From assembly GCF_943169845.1 (NCBI RefSeq), contig NZ_CALPBW010000005.1, positions 54,355 through 118,354 of the forward strand: a stretch of DNA of 64,000 bases. Reading direction: 5' to 3'. Below the pieces are notes generated by a model. That model ran no database searches, had not been told where the DNA came from, and was given only the letters and a program-made list of their open reading frames with translations. The DNA is from Peptoniphilus rachelemmaiella (GTDB lineage: Bacteria; Bacillota; Clostridia; Tissierellales; Peptoniphilaceae). Below are positions 30,232 through 38,590 of this stretch, piece by piece. A program made the position numbers and the translations under genes. How positions within the stretch are numbered: position 1 is the first letter of the stretch; each line of letters starts with the position of its first letter.

Positions 30232-31902
30232 TTAAACATCCATAATAATGGGCAGAATCATGGGGTTTCTTCTCGTCTTCTTAAAAATGAAGTTTCTTAA
30301 ATCGTCGCGAATTTGCGATTTAATCGAAGACCAGTCCTTGATGTTTTGCGTCTTGCAATTTTCCACTGATTTCGTCACCATGTCCCGTACGTCGTTCATT
30401 AGATCTGTGGATTCGCGAACGTAGACGAAGCCTCTGGAAATAATGTCCGGGCCCGAAACCATTTGACCGGTTTTTTTGTTCATGGCAATAATGGCAATGA
30501 TTAAGCCGTCTTCAGAGAGATGCTTTCTGTCCCGAAGCACGACATTGCCCACATCGCCGATGCCCAAACCGTCGATTAACACTTGCCCCGCTTCCACATC
30601 TTTCACGCGACGGGCTTCGGTCTTGGTCATCTCCAGGCAATTGCCGTTGTCCATCATGAAGATATTGTTTTTGGGAATGCCCATCTTTTGCGCCACTTCC
30701 GCGTGTTTTAACAAGTGCTTCACTTCCCCGTGTACCGGGATAAAGAACTTCGGCTTCAAAAGATTGATGAGCAATTTATGCTCTTCTTGATAAGCGTGGC
30801 CGGAGACGTGAATTTCCGACAGGGATTCGTAAATAACGCGGACCCCTTTGTCCAAAAGACGGTTGATGACCGTGTTCACCGCATTTTCGTTTCCGGGAAT
30901 CGGATGGGCGGAAAGAATAATCACATCGTCTTTGGTAAGCTGAATGCGCTTGTGCTCGCCGGTGGAAATTCGGGTCATTGCGCTCATGGGTTCGCCCTGG
31001 CTCCCCGTGGTGATCAACACCAGTTGGCGGGGATTGTATTTATTCATGTCCTTAATATCCACAATGGTATTGGGCTTCACTTTTAAATAGCCCAGATTTT
31101 CCGCAATGCCCATGACATTTAACATGCTTCGGCCGCTTAAGACCACCTTGCGATTGTAGCGCTCCGCCGCCGTAATGATCTGTTGGATCCGATACACATT
31201 GGAGGCGAAGGTGGCAATAATGATGCGGTTGTTGCGCATCAGGGCGAAAAGGCGGTCGAAGGTGGCACCGACTTTTCGCTCGCTCATGGAAAAGCCTTCC
31301 CTGAGCACATTGGTGGATTCGCTAAACAAGGCCAGAACGCCGCGATTGCCGATTTCCGCCAGGCGATTTAAGTCGATGGGATCGCCGGAGATGGGCGTAA
31401 AGTCCACTTTAAAGTCCCCGGAATGAACCAACACGCCCAGCGGCGTGGTAATGGCCAAGGCCGCCGCATCGGGAATGGAGTGATTGACCTGTACCCATTC
31501 CACTTCGAAAAACTTGCCGATTTTTACCGGCTGCTTGTAGCTGACGTTTACCATTTTCGTCGAGCGCAGGAGGCGATGTTCCTTCAGTTTGTTTTCCAAA
31601 AGCGCCAAAGTCAGCTTGGTTCCGTACACCGGTACATTAATCTGTTTTAATACATAGGGCACGGCTCCGATATGGTCTTCGTGGCCGTGGGTAATGACGA
31701 TCCCTTTGATTTTATGTTTATTCTTAATTAAATACTGAATGTCCGGGATGACGATGTCGATGCCCGGCATGTCATCTTCAGGAAAGGTCATGCCGCAATC
31801 GACGACGATGAGCTCGTCTTTAAATTCGATGACAGTCATGTTCTTTCCAACTTCGCGCAACCCGCCCAGGGGTATGATGCGAAGTTTCTGTTTATTCTTC
31901 AT
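30232..31902 (-). CDS. rnjA: Ribonuclease J
   Basis: 556 residues from ATG 31902 behind AAGGAG; a frame 36 bases longer starts inside fur. Metallo-beta-lactamase core with VITHGHEDHIGAVPY (HxHxDH), a later H and D, beta-CASP domain, and the RNase J C-terminal part (GFVYVRESTDLMNDVRDMV). It is a 5'-3' exonuclease and endonuclease for mRNA turnover and rRNA maturation. Overlaps fur by 11 bases, so co-transcribed. One RNase J is visible; J1/J2 identity is not certain. Confidence 0.95.
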   Translation of the reverse strand: MKNKQKLRIIPLGGLREVGKNMTVIEFKDELIVVDCGMTFPEDDMPGIDIVIPDIQYLIKNKHKIKGIVITHGHEDHIGAVPYVLKQINVPVYGTKLTLALLENKLKEHRLLRSTKMVNVSYKQPVKIGKFFEVEWVQVNHSIPDAAALAITTPLGVLVHSGDFKVDFTPISGDPIDLNRLAEIGNRGVLALFSESTNVLREGFSMSERKVGATFDRLFALMRNNRIIIATFASNVYRIQQIITAAERYNRKVVLSGRSMLNVMGIAENLGYLKVKPNTIVDIKDMNKYNPRQLVLITTGSQGEPMSAMTRISTGEHKRIQLTKDDVIILSAHPIPGNENAVNTVINRLLDKGVRVIYESLSEIHVSGHAYQEEHKLLINLLKPKFFIPVHGEVKHLLKHAEVAQKMGIPKNNIFMMDNGNCLEMTKTEARRVKDVEAGQVLIDGLGIGDVGNVVLRDRKHLSEDGLIIAIIAMNKKTGQMVSGPDIISRGFVYVRESTDLMNDVRDMVTKSVENCKTQNIKDWSSIKSQIRDDLRNFIFKKTRRNPMILPIIMDV

Positions 31903-32347
31903 TGGCTTCTCCTTCTTGTTTCCGACTGCACTTATCACAGATACCGTAAAATTTTAAATTATGGTCGGTAATATGAAAATGCACGGTTTTTTCTATTTCT
32001 TCTTCTAAATCGTCCAGTAAGTCTACATTCACTTCCGTAATTTCGTGGCAGATATTACAAACCAAGTGGTGATGTTTATGCTTTTCATCTTCAATGCGGC
32101 GTTCGTAGCGGGTCGTGCCGTCTTCAAAGGTGAGTGCGGTTAAAAAACCGAGGGATTCCAACAAGCTCACAGCACGGTAAACCGTGGCGATACCGATTTC
32201 CGGCATTTTCTTTCCCGCGTATTGAAACACTTCTTCCGTCGTCATGTGTTCGCCTTCTCTTTCAGCAAAAACCTCCATTACGACTTGACGCTGTCTGGTA
32301 AACTTATAGCCTTTTCCTTGCAAGAATTCTTTAAATGTATTTTCCAT
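31892..32347 (-). CDS. fur: Fur-family metal-responsive repressor
   Basis: 151 residues. Winged helix N-terminal half (FTRQRQVVMEVFAEREGEHM; GIATVYRAVSLLESLGFL) and a dimerisation half with HKHHHLVCNICHEITEV and C-terminal CDKCSRK, giving two CxxC zinc pairs. Likely a Fe-sensing repressor of uptake genes; PerR or Zur specificity cannot be excluded. Located with ruvX and RNase J. Confidence 0.92.
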   Translation of the reverse strand: MENTFKEFLQGKGYKFTRQRQVVMEVFAEREGEHMTTEEVFQYAGKKMPEIGIATVYRAVSLLESLGFLTALTFEDGTTRYERRIEDEKHKHHHLVCNICHEITEVNVDLLDDLEEEIEKTVHFHITDHNLKFYGICDKCSRKQEGEANEE

Positions 32348-32408
32348 GGGGCACCACCTATATTTTTTACTGTCACCGATCGCCGATAGTCACACTGAAA
32401 TCCCTTTA

Positions 32409-32825
32409 TCAAAGGGACATTTGATCCAAATATGTTTGCAAAATCAATACAGCCGCCAATTTGTCCACGTGCTTTTTTCTGTTTTCTCTGCGCACGCCAC
32501 CTTGCATCAGCACCGCTTCAGCACCGGATGTGGTGAGTCGTTCGTCCACGTAAACAATGTCCATGTCTAGGGCCTCTTTTAAATAATCGGCGTAATTCAT
32601 GGTTCTTTTGGCTTGAAAACCCAATGTATTGTTCATGTTTTTCGGTAATCCGACGATCAACTTTTCAACGTCGTACTTGTCGATAAGCGCCTTCAGCGCT
32701 TCGACATCTTCCGCCTTCGATGTCCGAATAATCGTCGTCACCCCTTGAGCCGTAATGCCTAAGGGATCGGAGACGCTGACACCGATGGTCTTGTTACCAA
32801 TATCGAGTCCCAATAATCGTTTCAT
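32409..32825 (-). CDS. ruvX: RuvX/YqgF-family Holliday junction resolvase-like protein
   Basis: 138 residues, full length: RNase H fold with MKRLLGLDIGNKTIGVSVSD, the EKLIVGLPKNMNNT loop and VDERLTTSGAEAVL near the C-terminus, with acidic active residues kept. The family acts in rRNA 5'-end processing and is also described as a junction resolvase. The order alaS, ireB, ruvX is common in Firmicutes; here an aldo/keto reductase gene is placed between ireB and ruvX. Confidence 0.95.
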   Translation of the reverse strand: MKRLLGLDIGNKTIGVSVSDPLGITAQGVTTIIRTSKAEDVEALKALIDKYDVEKLIVGLPKNMNNTLGFQAKRTMNYADYLKEALDMDIVYVDERLTTSGAEAVLMQGGVRRENRKKHVDKLAAVLILQTYLDQMSL

Positions 32826-32826
32826 T

Positions 32827-33768
32827 TTAAATCACTTTAATGCAAAATTCCGGACATACCGTCGCACAATAGCCGCATAAAATACACTTGTCGTTTACCA
32901 CGGCGCGGCCTTCTTGTACATGTATCGCATCTTGTTTGCAGCGACTTTCACAACTGCCGCAGCCAATGCAATAATCGCCGATAATTAACTTCCGTTTCTT
33001 TTTCGAAACATCTTCCAATGCCTTTTCGTTTTCCTTGCCACGCAAAAAAAGATCCGCGTTGTAGTCGATTTCTTCTTTGGACTGCATGCCGATCGCGGTC
33101 GAGTCAATGCAGTCGATGGACGAAATCCACTTTAAAGACGCTCTGTTTTCTGCGATTAAGTGGCCGCCGCCCAAGGCTTTCATGGAATAGATGCCGATGC
33201 CTTTTTTGTGTCTCTCGCTTATGGCGTTGAGCATTTCTTCCGGCGTTCCGTCTTGAATCCCCACGCCTCTTCGATTGATAATGGGGTGAATCACTTCGAT
33301 CTCGGGGAAAAGCGCCGTGGCATTGACGCAGCCAATGAAATGGGTGGAAATGCCGATGGCACGGATAAAGCCCGCCTGTTTTAATTCCACCAGGCGGTTT
33401 AATGCGCCTTTGTGGCCCCTTAGGGTCAGGAGGGACTCCTGTTCGTGTAACATGAATATATCAAGGTAATCCGTTCCCAATTCCTCCAGCGCTTTTTTTA
33501 CGCTGGCGTCGGCCGTTTTTTCATCGTAACAATAGGCCTTGGATGTAATCACCCATGCCTCTCGCCCGAGTTCTTTTATCGCCCCGTCGATGTAGGCGTA
33601 GTTATCATAGATTTCTGCCGTATCAATAAAGTTGATACCCTTTTCGTTGGCATAAACCAATAATTCCGTGCCTTTTTTTAAGGGTAAATTCGCCTGAAAC
33701 CTCGAAAAGGTCAACGAGCCGTAGCAAAGCGGCGACACCTCGATCCCTGTTTTCCCTAAAACTGCCAT
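32827..33768 (-). CDS. Aldo/keto reductase with C-terminal 2[4Fe-4S] ferredoxin domain
   Basis: 313 residues. (beta/alpha)8 reductase with NFIDTAEIYDNYAYIDGAIK (Asp, Tyr of the active site), a Lys in VITSKAYC and a His in IFMLHEQES, then a C-terminal domain with two CxxCxxCxxxC clusters (CIGCGSCESRC; CILCGYCATVC). The fusion suggests electron transfer via ferredoxin rather than NAD(P)H alone, as in many clostridial proteins; substrate unknown. It sits 1 base before ruvX. Confidence 0.93.
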   Translation of the reverse strand: MAVLGKTGIEVSPLCYGSLTFSRFQANLPLKKGTELLVYANEKGINFIDTAEIYDNYAYIDGAIKELGREAWVITSKAYCYDEKTADASVKKALEELGTDYLDIFMLHEQESLLTLRGHKGALNRLVELKQAGFIRAIGISTHFIGCVNATALFPEIEVIHPIINRRGVGIQDGTPEEMLNAISERHKKGIGIYSMKALGGGHLIAENRASLKWISSIDCIDSTAIGMQSKEEIDYNADLFLRGKENEKALEDVSKKKRKLIIGDYCIGCGSCESRCKQDAIHVQEGRAVVNDKCILCGYCATVCPEFCIKVI

Positions 33769-33783
33769 AAATCGCTCCTAAAA

Positions 33784-33815
33784 ATAGAATAGAGATGAGC
33801 CCAAGCCCATCTCTA
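33784..33815 (-). terminator. Terminator after ireB
   Basis: AGAGATGGGC-TTGG-GCTCATCTCT with one mismatch overlaps the ireB stop codon and runs into ATTCTATTTTT. Confidence 0.8.
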
Positions 33816-34070
33816 ATCTTCCTTTAAATAGAATGTCAGTAATTCTGACAGAAGTTCGTCACGTTCAATGGATTGAATGATACTGCGCGCGTCTAGGTGG
33901 CTGGTTATATAGGTGGGATCTCCGGATAATATATAGCCAATAATTTGATCGATGGGATCGTATCCCTTGTCTTCTAACGCATGAAATACAGTGGTTATTC
34001 CCGTGCGAATCTTCTCGCTGTCGCCATTGGTTTTCTCGAATATATGCGTCTCAAACTGATTATTGTCCAT
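33813..34070 (-). CDS. ireB: IreB family regulatory phosphoprotein
   Basis: 85 residues, typical length (formerly DUF965/UPF0297). Contains [20 protein letters not shown] and the N-terminal Thr-rich [15 protein letters not shown]. In Enterococcus IreB is phosphorylated by the PASTA kinase IreK and modulates cephalosporin tolerance. Directly downstream of alaS, as in most Firmicutes, but with its own extended -10. Confidence 0.93.
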   Translation of the reverse strand: MDNNQFETHIFEKTNGDSEKIRTGITTVFHALEDKGYDPIDQIIGYILSGDPTYITSHLDARSIIQSIERDELLSELLTFYLKED

Positions 34071-34090
34071 ATAATCTCCTCCATAAGCGT

Positions 34091-34102
34091 ATTATACCAT
34101 AA
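34091..34102 (-). promoter_or_regulatory. Extended -10 promoter of ireB
   Basis: TGGTATAAT on the minus strand (hexamer at 34091-34096), about 20 bases before the ireB start; no good -35. Confidence 0.5.
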
Positions 34103-34118
34103 ATTCCATCAGGGGACA

Positions 34119-36758
34119 TTAGTTTCCTATGGCATTTACAATATCTTTTACCCGCGCCATGGCCTCTTCGACTTTGCTTGCATCTTTGGCACCGGCCGTG
34201 GCCATGTCCGGACGACCGCCACCGCCGCCGCCGGCAATTTTTGCCACTTCGCGCACGATGTCGCCGGCTTTAAAGCCTTTTTCGATTAAGGCTTTGGGGG
34301 ACGCGCTGACGAAGTTTACTTTTCCCTCCGAAACAGTGGATAGTACGATCAGCGCGCTTTCCTTATCCCGAAGTTTTTCAGCCATGTTTCTTAAATCTTC
34401 CACGCTCACGTCGGTGAAGTGACCACGGATCACATTGACGCCTGAGATGGATTCCACTTCGCCCACTTCTTCGGCCATTTTGCTCTTGGCCATGTCGGCG
34501 TGAAGCTTCGTAAGTTCTTTTTCCAGTCCTTTTTCCTTATCCAGGTGTTGAACCAATTTGTCGATAACCACATCGTCAGTGGCCTTTAAGAGGCCGGCGA
34601 TTTTTTTGTTGATGGCCATGGAGTGGTTCAGCAATTGATATACCGCGGGGCCGGTGACGGTTTCCATGCGCCGTACCCCGGCGGAAATGCCGTTTTCCGA
34701 AAGGATTTTAAATAAACCGATTTGGGCCGTGTTATCCACGTGGGTACCGCCGCAAAGTTCCTTGGAATAGTCGCCCATGGACACGACGCGCACTTCATCG
34801 CCGTATTTGTCTTCAAAGAGGCCGACAGCCCCTGCGTTTTTCGCTTCGTCGTAGGAAAGAATTTCCGTCTTGACGGGCAGGGATTTGAAAATTTCCTCAT
34901 TTACCGCTTCTTCAATGGCTTGAAGATCTTCTTTCGAGACGGCTTCGTAGTGGGTGAAGTCGAAGCGCATAAAGTCGGGGCCTACATAGGAGCCGGCTTG
35001 ATTGACGTGATCGCCCAGTCGGTCTTTCAGGGCTTTGTGAAGCAAGTGGGTGACGGAGTGGTTGCGGCGAATTTTTTCTCTTCGCATGTTGTCCACGGCA
35101 GCATCGACTTTGCCCGCTGCGGCAATGCCTTCTTCCACCGTACCCACGGCGTAGATGTGGCCGGTTTTCGTTCTTTGGGTATCTTCCACGCGAATTTTAA
35201 ATCCGTCGCCGGTAATGGTTCCCGTATCGCCGATTTGGCCGCCGCTTTCGCCGTAAAATGGCGTCGGCGACAAATAGAAGAGGCCTTTTTCTCCTGCGCC
35301 TAATTGTTCCACCTCTTCGCCTTTAGCGAGGATGTGCAAAAGCTTCGCCTCGGTGACTTCCGTGGTTTCGTAGCCGACAAATTCGATGGCTTCGTCCACG
35401 TCGTTCAATTCGAAAGAGGAGGCACTGGACCATCCGATTTCGTCGGAATCGTCTCTGGCTTCTCTGGCCCGCACTTTTTGGGCCTCCATTTCCTTTTCAA
35501 ATCCCGCTTCATCCAGGCTCATGCCCGCTTCTGAGAGAATTTCTTCCGTAAGGTCTACCGGGAAGCCATAGGTGTCGTATAGTTTAAAGGCTTCGGCGCC
35601 GGAAAGCTCCTTCTTGCCTTCTTCTTTTAATTTTGCGATTTCTTCATCTAAAAGGCTCATGCCTGTTTCCAGGGTCTTTAAGAAGCGCTCTTCCTCCCGC
35701 AAAATAACGCGGGCGATGACTTCGCGATTGTCGTCTAGTTCTTTGTACTGCACCTTCCAGGAATCGATGACGCTTTCGCAAAGTTTGTACAAAAACGCTC
35801 CTTCGATGCCTAAATTGCGTCCGTGTTTGGCGGCACGACGGGTCAGGCGACGTTCCACATAGCCCCGGCCTTCATTGGAGGGCACGATGGAGTCGGAGAT
35901 CATAAAGGTAATGGCGCGAATGTGGTCGGTAATGACCCGCACGGATTCGTCTTTTTTCTTGTCCGTGCCGTATTCATAATTGGCCATGGCGCAAATATCT
36001 TCCAAAATCGCGTGAATGGCGTCGATTTCGAAAATATTGTTGGCTTCTTGCAGCACCGATGCGATCCGCTCCAGGCCCATGCCCGTATCGATGTTGGGAT
36101 TGGCCAGGGGATGGTATTCCCCTTCTTCGTCTTTATCGAATTGGGTAAAGACGAGGTTCCACACTTCGATGTAGCGATCACAATCGCAACCCGGCTTGCA
36201 GTCCGGATCGCCGCAACCGTGTTCTTCTCCGCGGTCGAAATAAATTTCCGAGCAGGGACCGGAGGGGCCCACAGCCAGTTCCCAGAAGTTATCGTCCTTG
36301 CCCAAGCGCACGATGCGTTCTTTCGGCAGGCCGATTTCTTCGTTCCAAATGGCAAAGGCTTCGTCGTCATCTAAATAGACCGTGGCCCAGAGAAGGTTCG
36401 GATCAATTTCCAGGACGCCGGTTAAAAAGCCCCAAGCCCAGTGAATGGCTTCGTGCTTAAAGTAATCGCCGAAGGAAAAATTGCCGAGCATTTCAAAAAA
36501 CGTGGCGTGGCGGTCTGTTTTTCCCACGTTTTCGATGTCACCGGTGCGGATGCATTTTTGCGAGGTACACACGCGGTGGGAGGGAGGTTCCGCTTCTCCT
36601 GTAAAGAATTTCTTCATCGGCGCCATACCCGCACCGATAAGAAGCAGGGATTTGTCCCCTTGCGGTACTAAGGAAAAACTGGGCAGAGCCAAGTGTTCGT
36701 TATGTTCAAAATAGTTCAAGAACGCGGAGCGTATCTCGTGTAATCCCAATGGTTTCAT
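34119..36758 (-). CDS. alaS: Alanine-tRNA ligase
   Basis: 879 residues, full length. Class II catalytic domain (1-460) starting with LGLHEIRSAFLNYFEHNEHL and carrying GDIENVGKTDRHATFFEMLG, the editing domain with HSVTHLLHKALKDRLGDHV and CGGTHVDNTAQIG (zinc His/Cys), and the C-Ala oligomerisation region (GGGGGGRPDMATAGAKD). It charges tRNA-Ala and clears Ser/Gly. Good promoter upstream, no T-box. Confidence 0.98.
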   Translation of the reverse strand: MKPLGLHEIRSAFLNYFEHNEHLALPSFSLVPQGDKSLLLIGAGMAPMKKFFTGEAEPPSHRVCTSQKCIRTGDIENVGKTDRHATFFEMLGNFSFGDYFKHEAIHWAWGFLTGVLEIDPNLLWATVYLDDDEAFAIWNEEIGLPKERIVRLGKDDNFWELAVGPSGPCSEIYFDRGEEHGCGDPDCKPGCDCDRYIEVWNLVFTQFDKDEEGEYHPLANPNIDTGMGLERIASVLQEANNIFEIDAIHAILEDICAMANYEYGTDKKKDESVRVITDHIRAITFMISDSIVPSNEGRGYVERRLTRRAAKHGRNLGIEGAFLYKLCESVIDSWKVQYKELDDNREVIARVILREEERFLKTLETGMSLLDEEIAKLKEEGKKELSGAEAFKLYDTYGFPVDLTEEILSEAGMSLDEAGFEKEMEAQKVRAREARDDSDEIGWSSASSFELNDVDEAIEFVGYETTEVTEAKLLHILAKGEEVEQLGAGEKGLFYLSPTPFYGESGGQIGDTGTITGDGFKIRVEDTQRTKTGHIYAVGTVEEGIAAAGKVDAAVDNMRREKIRRNHSVTHLLHKALKDRLGDHVNQAGSYVGPDFMRFDFTHYEAVSKEDLQAIEEAVNEEIFKSLPVKTEILSYDEAKNAGAVGLFEDKYGDEVRVVSMGDYSKELCGGTHVDNTAQIGLFKILSENGISAGVRRMETVTGPAVYQLLNHSMAINKKIAGLLKATDDVVIDKLVQHLDKEKGLEKELTKLHADMAKSKMAEEVGEVESISGVNVIRGHFTDVSVEDLRNMAEKLRDKESALIVLSTVSEGKVNFVSASPKALIEKGFKAGDIVREVAKIAGGGGGGRPDMATAGAKDASKVEEAMARVKDIVNAIGN

Positions 36759-36793
36759 AATGCCTCCCGATATTTGTATAGTCTCTGTATAAA

Positions 36794-36822
36794 ATTATAA
36801 AGTCGTACGGGGCGAAAGTCAA
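36794..36822 (-). promoter_or_regulatory. Promoter of alaS
   Basis: TTGACT (36817-36822), 17-bp spacer, TATAAT (36794-36799) on the minus strand. Confidence 0.8.
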
Positions 36823-36853
36823 TTTTCTTGCACCGTTTCGCCGCCGGCGAAAA

Positions 36854-36884
36854 AGAAAATAAGCGGCAGATAAACCGCCGCTTA
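36854..36884 (-). terminator. Terminator after the AI-2E transporter gene
   Basis: TAAGCGGCGGTTTATCTGCCGCTTA forms a stem with small internal loop and is followed by TTTTCTTTTT on the minus strand. Confidence 0.7.
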
Positions 36885-38120
36885 TTGTACTTTTCTTAAT
36901 TCTTCTTTTTTCCTCTTGTCTTCCCTTAACTTCATCATGACGAAGTTTTTCAAAATAACCAATATGGAGAAGATGGGCACGGATAAAATCATGCCGATGA
37001 CGCCGAATGTGCCGCCGCCGATAAAGATGCAAAGGAGCACCATGGCCGGGTGAAGACCGGTGCGCTTGCCCAAAATTTTCGGTGCAAACAAATTGTTTTC
37101 AGCCCATTGCAGAAAGAAGAAGAGCACCGCCACCCAAATGGCCTTGGTCCACGAATCCATAAAGGAGAAGAAAAAGGCCGGTACAAAGGCGAGGAAGGGG
37201 CCGATGTAGGGAATGATGTCGGCGATCATGGTGATGAGCCCGATGGCCACGGCGAAGTTTACACCGAGGATAAAGAGCATCAACATGGTCATGAGACCGA
37301 CGATAAAGGCGAGGAGCAATTTCCCTTTCAAAAATTCCATCATGGCCGAATTGATTTCGCCGGCCAGGTTTAAAATGTCCGAGCGATAATTCAGGGGAAT
37401 GGCTTTGTACATTTTGACCTTGATGCGGTTTTTATCCACCGTAAAGTAGTAGGTAAGAATCAAAACCAAAACAAAGGTGACGATGCGGCCCAAGGCGGCG
37501 TACATGCCGCTTGCCATGGAGCGAATCTGATCCAGGAAGCTGTTCTCCAGGGAATTGACATAGGCTTCCACCTGTTTCTGCCCGCTGGACATGATCCGCG
37601 ACATATCTAAATTCGTCATCTTCTCGATTTGATCGGATACATCGAGAATGCGGGCGTTCCACTCGTTGAGCCACTGGGGCACGGCGATAAATAAATTCCT
37701 CAGCTCTTCAATGGTCTTCGGTAAGACCACGACAAATAAGAGCACCAAGATGAGTATAAAGCCCACGTAAACGATTAAAACGCCGAGGCGCCTGGAAAGC
37801 CGTTTCGTCTCCAGATAATTCACCAAGGGATTAATAATGTAGGCGAGTATCACGGAAATGGCCAAGGCCGCCAGGGTCGTGCGCACGACGGGAAATTTCG
37901 TAAACACGTAGCGCATGGCGATCAGTGCCAAAATTCCAAGAAGGATGAGCCCGACGATTTTTAAATCCACGTGGATGCGCCGGCTCTTGTCGATGTATTG
38001 GTTGCCGATATTGATGAGATAATAAACGCTTAGCGCAATGAGCAAAATCAGCAATAGCCCCCGAACTGCCACGAGGAAATTCGGGGTCACTACATTAAAG
38101 AAGGAATCAAACTGATTCAT
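36882..38120 (-). CDS. AI-2E family transporter
   Basis: 412 residues, about eight membrane helices in the order of this family, with a central soluble segment of about 120 residues (about 150-225) and a final motif IGPFLAFVPAFFFSFMD / PKILGKRTGLHPAMVLLCIF. Family members export signals or act as Na+/H+ antiporters; substrate not known here. It follows an Rrf2-type regulator by 3 bases, so they are co-transcribed. Confidence 0.92.
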   Translation of the reverse strand: MNQFDSFFNVVTPNFLVAVRGLLLILLIALSVYYLINIGNQYIDKSRRIHVDLKIVGLILLGILALIAMRYVFTKFPVVRTTLAALAISVILAYIINPLVNYLETKRLSRRLGVLIVYVGFILILVLLFVVVLPKTIEELRNLFIAVPQWLNEWNARILDVSDQIEKMTNLDMSRIMSSGQKQVEAYVNSLENSFLDQIRSMASGMYAALGRIVTFVLVLILTYYFTVDKNRIKVKMYKAIPLNYRSDILNLAGEINSAMMEFLKGKLLLAFIVGLMTMLMLFILGVNFAVAIGLITMIADIIPYIGPFLAFVPAFFFSFMDSWTKAIWVAVLFFFLQWAENNLFAPKILGKRTGLHPAMVLLCIFIGGGTFGVIGMILSVPIFSILVILKNFVMMKLREDKRKKEELRKVQ

Positions 38121-38123
38121 AGG

Positions 38124-38522
38124 CTACCTCATATCCGCCAGGGACATGGAATTTAAAACGCCGTCCACTTCGTCCTGTATGCGGTCTAAAATGGATTTGG
38201 CTGAACAGGCCACGCCTCGCTCACAATTGATTTCTTCATCGCCTGTGCAGCAGGAAAATGCCATTTCACCTTCAAGGGCCGCGATGACTTCGCCGATGGC
38301 AATGTCTTCCGGCGGCGAGGCCAATACATAGCCCCCTTGGGCGCCGCGAATGCTTTCGACTAATTTACGTTTTTTTAAGCGTGAAAACAGTTGTTCCAAA
38401 TAGGCCACACTAAGGCCTTCCGCCTCAGCGATGTAATTGACCGAAAGCGGGCCTTTGCCATAGTTTTCCGCCAAATGGTACATGGCCATGAGGCCGTAAC
38501 GACCCCTCGTCGATAACTTCAT
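38124..38522 (-). CDS. Rrf2-family regulator with cysteine cluster (IscR-like)
   Basis: 132 residues. Winged-helix N-terminus MKLSTRGRYGLMAMYHLAEN and VNYIAEAEGLSVAYLEQLFS; cysteines at about 91, 92, 100 and 106 (FSCCTGDEEINCERGVACSA), in the place where IscR binds [2Fe-2S], so an iron-sulfur or redox sensor is likely. CymR is the alternative, but it lacks this cluster. No iscS/iscU next to it. Located at the head of an operon with an AI-2E transporter. Confidence 0.9.
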   Translation of the reverse strand: MKLSTRGRYGLMAMYHLAENYGKGPLSVNYIAEAEGLSVAYLEQLFSRLKKRKLVESIRGAQGGYVLASPPEDIAIGEVIAALEGEMAFSCCTGDEEINCERGVACSAKSILDRIQDEVDGVLNSMSLADMR

Positions 38523-38560
38523 GTCTTCACCTCCTTAATTCCTAGTTGTTTTCTATGAAT

Positions 38561-38589
38561 AAGATACTCCATTCACCCTATCCTGTCAA
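38561..38589 (-). promoter_or_regulatory. Promoter of the Rrf2-type operon
   Basis: TTGACA (38584-38589), 17-bp spacer, TATCTT (38561-38566), just downstream of leuS. Confidence 0.75.
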
Positions 38590-38590
38590 A

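Noticed and set aside
34722..36374. Several long plus-strand frames opposite alaS
   Set aside because: Shadows of a highly coding-biased gene; alaS is complete on the minus strand.
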